A stretch of 6,708 bases of DNA from Candidatus Woesearchaeota archaeon (GCA_016203425.1 JACQMU010000091.1:1-6708); one strand, 5' to 3'; shown: positions 1 to 6,187, counted from the first letter of the stretch. The notes: generated from the sequence alone by a model not told the origin. Translations and numbers: made by a program.

Positions 1-24
1 ATTATGCATCAAATTGAAATTCGA

Positions 25-40
25 TAAGGTTTATAAATAA
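25..40 (+). promoter_or_regulatory. TATA-box promoter of the PAN gene
   Basis: The stretch ATAAGGTTTATAAATAA contains a TTTATAAA core at 30-37, preceded by a purine-rich BRE-like ATAAGG. The core centre is about 25.5 nt before the ATG at 59, which puts the predicted transcription start at or beside the start codon. The mRNA is therefore probably leaderless. No Shine-Dalgarno-like sequence lies in the gap. Confidence 0.75.
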
Positions 41-58
41 ACATGCCCCCAGCATCAT

Positions 59-1207
59 ATGATGACTGTTAACAACCAAAATGAAGGCGACAAAATAAAC
101 AGCGTCATTTACAGTTATGCAATGAATCTGACAGGGCTTGAAGAAGAAAACAAAATTCTAAAAGACAGCGTAGAAAACCTCGAAAAAGAACTTGAAAAAT
201 TCAAACGAACACCACTCATTGCATGTGAAGTACGCGACCTCATAGACCAAAAAGCACTTGTCAAACTGCCAAACGGCAATGAATTCTTAGTGGACATATC
301 ATCAGCCTGCATCGACATAAAACCCGGCGACGGCGTGCTCGCAGAACAAAAAAACCTAATCGTTGTCAAAAAAATACCTGTCTCAAAAAAATTCGACGTT
401 GAAAAATTTGTTATAATGGAAAAACCAGACGTCGCATGGGACTCCATCGGCGGGCTTGCAGAACAAGAAAACGAAATAAAAGAAGTTATTGAACTGCCAC
501 TCAAAAAACCAGAATTATTCAAACAAATTGGCATCACGCCACCAAAAGGCATACTCCTACACGGGCCTCCCGGAACAGGAAAAACACTGCTAGCAAAAGC
601 AGTCGCTGCATCAACAAACTCAACGTTCATACAAGTAGTTGGCTCAGAACTGGTACAAAAATTCATTGGCGAAGGAGCAAAACTCGTCAAAGAAATATTC
701 CAACTCGCAAGAGAAAAAGCACCGTCAATTATTTTCATTGATGAACTCGACGCGATCGCGGCAACACGCATAGACTTAGGAACAAGTGGAGAACGCGAAG
801 TACAAAGAACATTCATGCAATTACTCGCAGAAATCGACGGATTCAAACCATTAGACAATGTAAAAATCATAGGCTGCACAAACAGAAAAGACATTCTTGA
901 CGGCGCAATCACAAGACCTGGAAGACTGGACAGACCGATTCTCGTACCGTTGCCAAACGAAGAAGGATGCAAAGAAATTTTTTCAATCCACACAAAACAA
1001 ATGAGCCTCACAAAAATTAACACAGACAAAATCATCAAATTGATGGAAGGATTTTCAGGAGCAGAAATCAAAGCCGCAGCCACAGAAGCAGGCTATTTCG
1101 CAATACGCGACGACAGAACAAAAGTAAAAGAAGAAGACTTTCTTGCAGCAGTAGAAAAAATGCGAACTGACACTGGAGAACAAGAATATAAGAACATGTT
1201 CGGGTAA
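59..1207 (+). CDS. pan: Proteasome-activating nucleotidase (PAN), AAA+ ATPase of the archaeal 20S proteasome
   Basis: This is a hexameric ATPase that unfolds proteins and threads them into the 20S proteasome in the cytoplasm. Visible in order: an N-terminal coiled coil (about residues 26-50); an OB domain beginning at the RTPLIA segment (about 50-107), whose P52 sits where PAN has its cis-proline; and an AAA+ domain from about 125. Walker A is GPPGTGKT (169-176), the aromatic pore loop is KFIGEGA (201-207), Walker B is IIFIDELD (224-231), sensor 1 is N275 in GCTN, and the arginine-finger segment is RPGRLDR (286-292). At 382 residues it is somewhat shorter than typical PAN (about 400-430). The chain ends M-F-G rather than a canonical hydrophobic-Tyr-X (HbYX) tail. 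The segment after sensor 1 reads RKDILDGAIT where PAN normally has RPDILDPAIL. ATG 59 and ATG 62 are adjacent; either fits a leaderless start. Confidence 0.95.
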   Translation: MMTVNNQNEGDKINSVIYSYAMNLTGLEEENKILKDSVENLEKELEKFKRTPLIACEVRDLIDQKALVKLPNGNEFLVDISSACIDIKPGDGVLAEQKNLIVVKKIPVSKKFDVEKFVIMEKPDVAWDSIGGLAEQENEIKEVIELPLKKPELFKQIGITPPKGILLHGPPGTGKTLLAKAVAASTNSTFIQVVGSELVQKFIGEGAKLVKEIFQLAREKAPSIIFIDELDAIAATRIDLGTSGEREVQRTFMQLLAEIDGFKPLDNVKIIGCTNRKDILDGAITRPGRLDRPILVPLPNEEGCKEIFSIHTKQMSLTKINTDKIIKLMEGFSGAEIKAAATEAGYFAIRDDRTKVKEEDFLAAVEKMRTDTGEQEYKNMFG

Positions 1208-1208
1208 A

Positions 1209-1285
1209 TTTTAAAGTTGCCACTTCGGGTTTCGCTCTTCGCTCAACCACGAAGCGTTCTCGCTACGCTCGGGCAACTTTCAAAA
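1209..1285. repeat. GC-rich inverted repeat / long hairpin element 1
   Basis: The arms are TTTTAAAGTTGCC (1209-1221) and GGCAACTTTCAAAA (1272-1285). They pair over 13 bp with one bulged C (1281). The roughly 50-nt interior is much more GC-rich than the flanks and can form a smaller hairpin, CTTCG (1237-1241) with CGAAG (1250-1254). The element begins 2 nt after the PAN stop, so it could be a 3'-UTR structure, an RNA processing signal or a dispersed palindromic repeat. There is no downstream T-tract, so it is not a classic terminator. The pairing is seen directly; any function is inferred. Confidence 0.7.
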
Positions 1286-1286
1286 G

Positions 1287-1368
1287 TACTTGGAAGAACG
1301 CGAACGCTCATGTCTTCATCCACAGGTCTTCGGACACAGTGGCGTTCGACTGAGCGTTCTTCCAAGTA
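1287..1368. repeat. GC-rich inverted repeat / long hairpin element 2
   Basis: The arms TACTTGGAAGAACGC (1287-1301) and GCGTTCTTCCAAGTA (1354-1368) form a perfect 15-bp inverted repeat. The stem can continue inward through GAACGC (1302-1307) with GCGTTC (1342-1347), leaving GACTGA bulged. Alternatively GAACGCTCA (1302-1310) pairs with TGAGCGTTC (1351-1359), so two mutually exclusive registers exist. The apical part holds GTC-TTCG-GAC (1326-1335), a UUCG tetraloop, with CCAC (1320-1323) facing GTGG (1339-1342). It starts one base after element 1 and shares the octamer AGCGTTCT with it (1253-1260 and 1353-1360). It may be a MITE-like or REP-like repeat or a structured RNA. Confidence 0.75.
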
Positions 1369-1384
1369 AAAGGTTTTTAAATAA
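1367..1384 (+). promoter_or_regulatory. TATA-box promoter for the candidate small RNA
   Basis: The sequence AAAAGGTTTTTAAATAA has a TTTAAATA core at 1376-1383. It closely resembles the PAN promoter (AAGG, then a T/A-rich box ending AAATAA). No protein gene starts within reach on this strand. A start about 26 nt downstream of the core centre falls near 1403-1408, exactly at the first arm of the terminal stem of the candidate RNA. This implies a dedicated noncoding transcription unit. Confidence 0.6.
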
Positions 1385-1402
1385 CCGCATTTTAGAACAT
1401 TT

Positions 1403-1478
1403 TTGTACTACGCGATGAGGATGTGAATCCCATTTGAGCAAATGCGATGAAAGAAAACGGAAGACCGAGCGGGTACAA
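1403..1478 (+). ncRNA. Candidate C/D-box-like guide sRNA
   Basis: Archaeal C/D sRNAs guide 2'-O-methylation with L7Ae, Nop5 and fibrillarin. Here two identical GCGATGA boxes (1412-1418 and 1444-1450) match the C-box consensus RUGAUGA at all but one position. TTGA (1434-1437) lies where box D' should be and CCGA (1465-1468) where box D should be, each one base from CUGA. The putative guides are 15 nt (1419-1433) and 14 nt (1451-1464), and the D'-C' spacer is 6 nt, all in the usual range. The ends pair as TTGTAC (1403-1408) with GTACAA (1473-1478). An upstream TATA box predicts a start at the first arm. Against this, both D boxes are imperfect and competing hairpins exist (1415-1433 with a GTGA loop, and CATTTG/CAAATG at 1431-1444). 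I cannot name a methylation target. Confidence 0.45.
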
Positions 1479-1479
1479 T

Positions 1480-2316
1480 TCACTTAACTTCCAAGTCAAT
1501 ACAAATTCTGTACATACGCGGAGCAGACTGGCCTGCCTTAACAATGCCAACAACCCTACAAGGAAAACCCAACTGAAAACATTTTTCAATAATATTCTCT
1601 GCGACAGCGCTAAATTCATCCTCTGCAGCAAACTGGTACAAATGAATCATGCTGTGTTTTTTAACAACAGACCGCAATGTTTCTAAAAATAACTCACTTG
1701 ATTTTGGAAGAGGCATAATAATCCTATCAAACTTTTCTTTAAGCTCTGGAATTTTCTCCTTAACGTCACCACGCAACAAAATCAATTTATCGGCAGGAAT
1801 TTTGTTAAGCACCAAATTCTCAAAAGCATATTTGTGCGCAACAGGATTCTTTTCAATTGCAACAATCTTTTTTGCAAAAGAATGCTTTGCAAGAATTAAT
1901 GCATAAGGCGCAACACCGCTAAACAACACCAAAACATTTTCATTCTTCTTAACAAGTTTTGCAATACGCAAACGCTCACTCACCAGTCTCGGTGAAAAAT
2001 AACACTCAGCAACATCAAGCTTCATAAAAACTCCACTTTCCTTGTGAATTGTTTCTGTCTTTTTTTCACCAGCCAACCAAACAATTTTTTGTGTTCGAAA
2101 TCTTCCCTTATGAGCGCCAACCTTCTTAAAAACAGACTTTATAGCAGGATTTTGCGCAAGAACAGCATTAGCAATAAGTTTTTGCTTCTTCCTAAGCTCA
2201 TCAGGAACTTCAACCAAAGCAATACTCCCAACCGTATCAAAACTTGCACGCACAAAAGAACGTTCTCTTTTAGACAATTTTGTTTCAAGCACTTCCTTCA
2301 AACGCATGCCATTCAT
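1480..2316 (-). CDS. trm5: Trm5/Tyw2-family tRNA (guanine37-N1)-methyltransferase
   Basis: Trm5 uses S-adenosylmethionine to make m1G37 next to the tRNA anticodon, which prevents +1 frameshifting; in archaea it also starts wyosine synthesis. Visible: a D2-like segment with GSIALVEVPDEL (30-41), the family signature FSPRLVSERLRIA (107-119), a Rossmann motif I VLFSGVAPYAL (130-140), the acidic motif II residue E155, D184 after motif III, and the motif IV region IIMPLPKSS (199-207). The well-studied Trm5b enzymes have NLP there; this protein has PLP. The protein is 278 residues against roughly 330 for full Trm5, and it appears to lack the N-terminal D1 tRNA-corner domain. Its ATG overlaps the fen1 stop in ATGA, so translation is probably coupled. 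A Tyw2-like aminocarboxypropyl transferase is the main alternative but fits less well. Confidence 0.88.
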   Translation of the reverse strand: MNGMRLKEVLETKLSKRERSFVRASFDTVGSIALVEVPDELRKKQKLIANAVLAQNPAIKSVFKKVGAHKGRFRTQKIVWLAGEKKTETIHKESGVFMKLDVAECYFSPRLVSERLRIAKLVKKNENVLVLFSGVAPYALILAKHSFAKKIVAIEKNPVAHKYAFENLVLNKIPADKLILLRGDVKEKIPELKEKFDRIIMPLPKSSELFLETLRSVVKKHSMIHLYQFAAEDEFSAVAENIIEKCFQLGFPCRVVGIVKAGQSAPRMYRICIDLEVK

Positions 2317-3350
2317 TGATTAAAGAAAGCACTTAAACCTTTCTGCTTCTTAGACTCCTGAAACAGTTCGATATTCTTAACAAAAGACAAAACACGCTCG
2401 CTGCCAAAATCATGCTCATCAACAAGAAATTTTGTTAATGCATCAGGATTAATCTTAGAAAATTCAAGAACATACTCATCAGTAACTGGCATTTTTTCAA
2501 ACAACCAAAAAATATCCTGCCATGCAACATCCCAATACTCAGACCACTTAACCTCTGCAAACAAATCATCAGGCTTTTTAAACTCACGAACCATCTTTAA
2601 AGCCTTCTGAGGCCCAATACCCTTAATTCCACCAGGGTTATAATCAGTACCAACAAGCATTGCCAACGAGATTAACTGCTTTTGAGAAATACCCAAACGC
2701 TCAAGATTTTTCTTAAGCTCAATAAGCTCAGGAGAAACAATTCTGTAAGCCAAAGTTTTAGGGTGCTTTCTTTTCCCCGCAATTGACAAGTTTTGAATAA
2801 GACGCAAAGCACCATGAACAAGACTATCATAATCCTGACTGCCAACAGCCCAAGCATTTCCTTGCTTAACAATATGCGCAGCCTGCGCTTCACCCTCAGA
2901 AGGAGCCTGAACAACAGGCAATCCAAGCAATGAGATTAATTTCTTAGCATCAACAATCATGCGCTCATCAACATAGATAGAACGAGCAGCAAACTTACGC
3001 ATACCCTCAAAATCACCCTTCTCAGCAGCCAATTCATATTCTTTCTCTGCCTCCTTCTTCAAAGACAAACGACGCAACCGCTCCTTTTGCTTCAACAACG
3101 GCGCCTTGCCATCAAAAACAAACACTGGCTTAACACCTGACAACATTAAATGCGCTGTACGACTAAACAAACCAACCAAATGAGAAGTAACATTCCCCCC
3201 ACTATCCTTTAGCAAAGAACCATCCCTGCCACGAATAGTAGAAAGAAACTGAAAAATCATGTTAAATGAATCAACAGCAATCACTTTACCGGATAAAGAC
3301 TCAATAGTTATCTCACTCCGCCCAAACAAATCCTTAAGATTAACGCCCAT
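2313..3350 (-). CDS. fen: Flap endonuclease 1 (FEN1)
   Basis: This structure-specific nuclease removes 5' flaps during Okazaki-fragment maturation and long-patch base excision repair. The N-terminal region starts MGVNLKDLF, with the N-domain to about 100 and the I-domain to about 255. The metal-binding acidic residues are D27, D80 (FVFDGKAP), E152 and E154 (PSEGEAQAA), D173 and D175 (SQDYDSL) and D236 (GTDYNPGG). The helix-hairpin-helix DNA-binding loop is GGIKGIGPQKAL (240-251). The C-terminus carries a PIP box, QKGLSAFF (336-343), matching Q-x-x-L-x-x-F-F for PCNA binding. The length of 345 is normal for the family. The ATG at 3350 shares one base with the upstream gene's stop (TGATG), and its own stop overlaps the trm5 start, so all three genes are likely one transcript. 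Confidence 0.97.
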   Translation of the reverse strand: MGVNLKDLFGRSEITIESLSGKVIAVDSFNMIFQFLSTIRGRDGSLLKDSGGNVTSHLVGLFSRTAHLMLSGVKPVFVFDGKAPLLKQKERLRRLSLKKEAEKEYELAAEKGDFEGMRKFAARSIYVDERMIVDAKKLISLLGLPVVQAPSEGEAQAAHIVKQGNAWAVGSQDYDSLVHGALRLIQNLSIAGKRKHPKTLAYRIVSPELIELKKNLERLGISQKQLISLAMLVGTDYNPGGIKGIGPQKALKMVREFKKPDDLFAEVKWSEYWDVAWQDIFWLFEKMPVTDEYVLEFSKINPDALTKFLVDEHDFGSERVLSFVKNIELFQESKKQKGLSAFFNQ

Positions 3351-4192
3351 CAGATTTTCTGAAAAGACACCCCCTTCAACTGAGAAAGAAGCTCTTTTGC
3401 CTTTTTATTCAACTCGCCATCTGTGACAATTAAAACAGGAAGCTTCCGCAACTGGCCCTCAACAAAAGCCTGACTCACATCTGCATCAGAAATCTTCTTC
3501 TTATTCCGCACTCTACAATAATACGTCAAAGAACCAACTGGCGAAGGAAGCTCAACAACCAATTCCAACTCACTACGCTTAAGAACATGTTTTTCAACAA
3601 TCTTTATTTGAGCATTATTAAAAAAAGACTCAACACGATGCACAAAATTATCTTTTACAACAACAGATTTTTTGGGAGCAGTAATTATTTCGGGCGAGGA
3701 AAGTTTAGGCTCAACAACAGCATTTTGTACAGCAACAATTGTTTTCTCCACAGGCGCCAGATTTTGCTGAATTAATTTATTGGCATCCTCGTCAGACAAC
3801 AAAAACCACTTCCAAAACAATTCCTCTGAACCATTATTTTGAACAACAACCTGGCGACTAAAATCACCAATCTGCCTAAGAGAAACACGCGTCAAAGGAT
3901 CCTGAACAACATCACGCACAACCTTCTGCTGCTGCAAAGCAAAAGCAGTCTGACGGTCTTTCTCAGGCAACACATTCATAAAATCCTGCAACAACGCCTC
4001 TTTTTCAGGCAAAAAATACAAAGGAGAACTACCCACCTTTAATTTTGAAACTTTCAGTTTTTTTGTAGCAGAAAGCTCAGAAAGCATAGCAGACGCCATC
4101 AACAAATTAGTGTTCAAACACTTAGCCACATCACCCGGCAACAACGGCTTGTGCTGAGCAAGCATCAAAATCTGTTCACGATAATCAACCAT
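3350..4192 (-). CDS. Conserved-looking hypothetical: N-terminal winged helix, C-terminal Mrr/PD-(D/E)XK-like fold, active site degenerate
   Basis: I do not recognise a named family. With the ATG at 4192 the protein has 280 residues. Residues about 5-60 look like a winged helix-turn-helix (QILMLAQHKPLLPGDVAKCL followed by a basic wing KKLKVSKLKVGSSPLYFLP). Residues about 145-180 are a Val/Pro/Lys-rich linker. From about 183 to the end there is a helix, a strand ELELVVELP, then LTYYCRVRNKKK, a helix DADVSQAFVEGQ, the strand LPVLIVTDGELN and a final helix. This order resembles restriction-endonuclease-like (Mrr) domains. The expected acidic and E-x-K residues are replaced by YCRVRNKK, so it may bind DNA or RNA without cutting. 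An in-frame TTG at 4210 would add six residues, but ATG 4192 lies 26.5 nt from a TATA box. It directly precedes and overlaps fen1. Confidence 0.85.
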   Translation of the reverse strand: MVDYREQILMLAQHKPLLPGDVAKCLNTNLLMASAMLSELSATKKLKVSKLKVGSSPLYFLPEKEALLQDFMNVLPEKDRQTAFALQQQKVVRDVVQDPLTRVSLRQIGDFSRQVVVQNNGSEELFWKWFLLSDEDANKLIQQNLAPVEKTIVAVQNAVVEPKLSSPEIITAPKKSVVVKDNFVHRVESFFNNAQIKIVEKHVLKRSELELVVELPSPVGSLTYYCRVRNKKKISDADVSQAFVEGQLRKLPVLIVTDGELNKKAKELLSQLKGVSFQKI

Positions 4193-4210
4193 GCGAGAAA
4201 ACACCCACAA

Positions 4211-4227
4211 AAGGTTTAAATAAATTT
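4211..4227 (-). promoter_or_regulatory. TATA-box promoter of the hypothetical-fen1-trm5 cluster
   Basis: Read on the minus strand this is AAATTTATTTAAACCTT, with a TATTTAAA core at 4222-4215. The centre is 26.5 nt before the ATG at 4192, predicting a leaderless mRNA. The core contains the palindrome TTTAAA. Read on the plus strand the same site is AAGGTTTAAATAA, close to the PAN and small-RNA promoters, so it may fire in both directions. It lies in the 49-nt gap after endA, suggesting the cluster is not simply read through from endA. Confidence 0.6.
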
Positions 4228-4241
4228 GTGTTCTTGAGAAT

Positions 4242-4775
4242 TCATGGCCTTAACCATCTTGTCTCCCAGTAAGAAACATCACCCTCATCATCAACGACAG
4301 CAATGAGAAGCTTTTTCTTTGTGGAATGCGCAACACGCGTCTTGGCAGCAAAATCATACCACGTCAAAACTTCAGACTCATGAACTGGAAACAACACCCA
4401 CTTAGCATGATCCTCACCAGGCTTCACGCCACGATCATACACACGAAAATCAGCACCAAACTTCAAAGCAGTTTTAACAATATACCCCCGATCACGCACA
4501 TCACGAAAAACACAAAAACGCACCCAAAAATTCTTATCACTCTTTTTAGCCCTTTTCAAAAACTTATCTGCATCAATCAATCTGTTTTTGCCATCAAAAA
4601 GCAAAATCCTGTTTTTCTCCAACAAATACAACGCTTCAGCAAGAGAAAACTGAACAAGACCATTAGGCAACAGAGAGCCAAACCTACTCTGGTTATACAA
4701 CGAACGCGCAGCATCAGAATTCTCAGAAAGAATCCTGCCCTGCGACAAAAAAGCTTTAATAACTGTTTCAGACAT
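4242..4775 (-). CDS. endA: tRNA-splicing endonuclease EndA (short homotetramer type)
   Basis: This enzyme cuts introns out of precursor tRNA and rRNA at bulge-helix-bulge motifs, leaving 2',3'-cyclic phosphate ends. The 177-residue length matches the single-repeat alpha4 class (Methanocaldococcus EndA is about 179). The N-terminal domain spans to about 80 and the catalytic domain runs from FWVRFCVFRDVRDRGYIVK (83-101) on. The triad is Y113 (FRVYDRG), H123 (GEDHAKWVLFPV) and K154 (HSTKKKLLIAVVD). The chain ends at the typical short C-terminal strand (SYWETRWLRP). The ATG at 4775 is 25.5 nt from a TATA box. It is divergent from RNase Z, another tRNA-maturation nuclease, with only 66 nt between their starts, which would allow coordinated control. 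Confidence 0.95.
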   Translation of the reverse strand: MSETVIKAFLSQGRILSENSDAARSLYNQSRFGSLLPNGLVQFSLAEALYLLEKNRILLFDGKNRLIDADKFLKRAKKSDKNFWVRFCVFRDVRDRGYIVKTALKFGADFRVYDRGVKPGEDHAKWVLFPVHESEVLTWYDFAAKTRVAHSTKKKLLIAVVDDEGDVSYWETRWLRP

Positions 4776-4794
4776 AACCCTTGTAAATTTTTAT

Positions 4795-4806
4795 GATTTA
4801 AAAAGC
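4795..4806 (-). promoter_or_regulatory. TATA-box promoter of endA
   Basis: On the minus strand the sequence reads GCTTTTTAAATC, with a TTTTTAAA core at 4804-4797. The centre is 25.5 nt before the ATG at 4775, so the transcript is probably leaderless. It lies just beside the divergent rnz TATA box, so TBP/TFB binding at the two could compete. Confidence 0.6.
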
Positions 4807-4809
4807 TAT

Positions 4810-4821
4810 TCTTTATAAACA
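4810..4821 (+). promoter_or_regulatory. TATA-box promoter of rnz
   Basis: TCTTTATAAACA has a TTTATAAA core at 4812-4819, the same core as the PAN promoter. The centre is 26.5 nt before the ATG at 4842, again predicting a leaderless transcript. Confidence 0.65.
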
Positions 4822-4841
4822 AGAAAAACATCAAAGAACAC

Positions 4842-5732
4842 ATGGAAATCACTTTTTTAGGAACCAGCAGCATGTGTCCGACAAAAGAAAGAAACCATTC
4901 TGCAATATTTCTCAAATACAAAAGCCACGGAATACTCATAGACTGCGGCGAAGGAACACAAAGACAAATAAAAATTGCAGGCATAAAAATCCCCGACGTC
5001 ACAAAAATATTAATCACACACTGGCACGGAGACCATGTGTTAGGACTGCCTGGGCTCATACAAACAAGATCCATGACAGAAACACCAACACCAATGGAAA
5101 TCTACGGACCAAAAGGAATAAAAAAACACATAAAAAATGCATTTGAAACATTTGATGTCAGGCCAACATTTCAAATAAACATCACAGAAGTAGGCACAGG
5201 CGAGTTTTTCAAAAATGAAGATTTCAGCATGCACGCGCTGCCACTCAAGCATAACATTCCGTGCGTAGGCTACACTTTCAATGAAGCTGACAAAAGACGC
5301 ATAAATATTGAAAACGTGAAAAAAACAGGCATCCCCGAAGGCCCACTCCTCGGCGACCTACAACAAGGAAAAACAATAAGCTGGAAAGGAAAAAAAATAA
5401 CCCCCGAACAAACAACATACCTTGTCAAAGGAAAAAAAATAACCTTCATCATAGACACAGGACTAACACAAAATTGCTTTAAGCTCGCAGAAAATGCAGA
5501 CATACTTGTGTGCGAGGCAACATATGCTTCAAAATTAGAAGAAAAAGCAACAGAACGAAACCACCTAACCTCACTTGAAGCAGCACAAATAGCATCAAAA
5601 GCAAACACAAAAAAATTAATACTAACACACTTCAGCCAAAGATACAAAAACACACAAGAAATAGAAGAAGACGCACGAAATGCATTTGACAACGTAGTCT
5701 GCGCAAAAGACTTCATGAGAACAATTGTTTAA
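4842..5732 (+). CDS. rnz: Ribonuclease Z (tRNase Z), tRNA 3'-end processing
   Basis: This zinc-dependent metallo-beta-lactamase endonuclease cuts the 3' trailer from precursor tRNA after the discriminator base; it acts as a homodimer. Signature motifs: FLGTSSMCPTKERNHS near the start, the Zn motif THWHGDH with H60, H62, D64 and H65, then H137 in LPLKHNIPCVGY, D205 in FIIDTG, the EATY segment (225-228), the HLT segment with H241 and finally H263 in LTHFSQRY. The exosite or flexible-arm region with GIPEGPLLGDLQQG (163-176), which grips the tRNA elbow, is present. At 296 residues it is a normal short-form enzyme. It is divergent from endA, so intron removal and 3' trimming genes share an upstream region. 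Its TAA stop is only 5 nt from the end of the convergent gene. Confidence 0.96.
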   Translation: MEITFLGTSSMCPTKERNHSAIFLKYKSHGILIDCGEGTQRQIKIAGIKIPDVTKILITHWHGDHVLGLPGLIQTRSMTETPTPMEIYGPKGIKKHIKNAFETFDVRPTFQINITEVGTGEFFKNEDFSMHALPLKHNIPCVGYTFNEADKRRINIENVKKTGIPEGPLLGDLQQGKTISWKGKKITPEQTTYLVKGKKITFIIDTGLTQNCFKLAENADILVCEATYASKLEEKATERNHLTSLEAAQIASKANTKKLILTHFSQRYKNTQEIEEDARNAFDNVVCAKDFMRTIV

Positions 5733-5737
5733 ATTTA

Positions 5738-6187
5738 TTATCCTGAACGGTCACACCAGTAGTTAACATCAAAGAAACGAACATTTATTCCTTCTGCTTC
5801 AAAGAAAAGATAAAACTCTTTAGACAAAAGCTCTTTGCAAGGTAAGTTATACCCAGAAACAAGCTTCTGAACAATATTTTTATTTGCAAATTCTGAATTA
5901 AGCAAAACATCAACATATAATCCTAATCGAGAATCTTTTATTGTTGAAGTGCCATATCCATATTTGACATCAATACGGTTTATCTTATCAGAATCACAAA
6001 TGTTAAACCTTAAAATTCTTGTGACTAAATCAATTTGAGCATCAGAAACACCAGCGTTTTTTGCAATATCTTCTAATCCTTTTAAAATATCTGTAGTTTT
6101 TTGTTTAACCTCAACTTTTTCCCTTGCACCTGGAGAAGGGTGTGTAATTGCATCAATAAGTTTACACAATGCTGTTGTTTTGTCCAT
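5738..6187 (-). CDS. Hypothetical protein of unknown family, compositionally foreign
   Basis: I do not recognise this protein. With the ATG at 6187 it has 149 residues; an in-frame GTG at 6196 would add three, but ATG 6187 is better placed behind a TATA-like box. It seems soluble: no signal peptide or membrane segment is apparent. The N-terminal half (about 1-65) is helical and charged, with HPSPGAREKVEVKQKTTDI and a second helical stretch; the middle has KINRIDVKYGYGTSTIKD, and the C-terminus EFYLFFEAEGINVRFFDVNYWC looks like beta strands. C57 and C145 are notable. Neighbouring genes keep the plus strand A-rich over T, but here the sign flips: bases 6061-6120 have 31 T and 15 A. That fits recent acquisition. 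It sits between rnz and hjc, convergent with the first and divergent from the second. No function is assigned. Confidence 0.75.
   Translation of the reverse strand: MDKTTALCKLIDAITHPSPGAREKVEVKQKTTDILKGLEDIAKNAGVSDAQIDLVTRILRFNICDSDKINRIDVKYGYGTSTIKDSRLGLYVDVLLNSEFANKNIVQKLVSGYNLPCKELLSKEFYLFFEAEGINVRFFDVNYWCDRSG

Noticed and set aside
43..72. Short upstream ORF starting at ATG 43 before PAN
   Set aside because: It is only nine codons, in another frame, and would lie upstream of the predicted leaderless transcription start.
115..1083. 322-codon open frame antisense to PAN
   Set aside because: PAN has complete, colinear AAA+ motifs; the antisense frame is Ser/Phe/Met-rich, shows no domain, and is open because the T-poor plus strand yields few antisense stops.
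1209..1368. CRISPR array or intrinsic terminator
   Set aside because: There are no regularly spaced identical repeats with unique spacers, and no T-tract follows either hairpin on the plus strand.
1419..1430. T-loop-like GGATGTGAATCC suggesting a tRNA
   Set aside because: No acceptor, D-arm or anticodon arm can be laid out around it; it is better read as part of the guide segment or a GNRA-like hairpin.
4326..4796. Plus-strand frame antisense to endA
   Set aside because: endA has its full Tyr-His-Lys triad and correct length; the antisense product is Lys/Asn/Gln/Thr-rich noise from A+C bias.
5270..5716. 148-codon antisense frame opposite rnz
   Set aside because: It is a shadow of the conserved RNase Z reading frame with Ser/Phe/Cys-rich low-information sequence.
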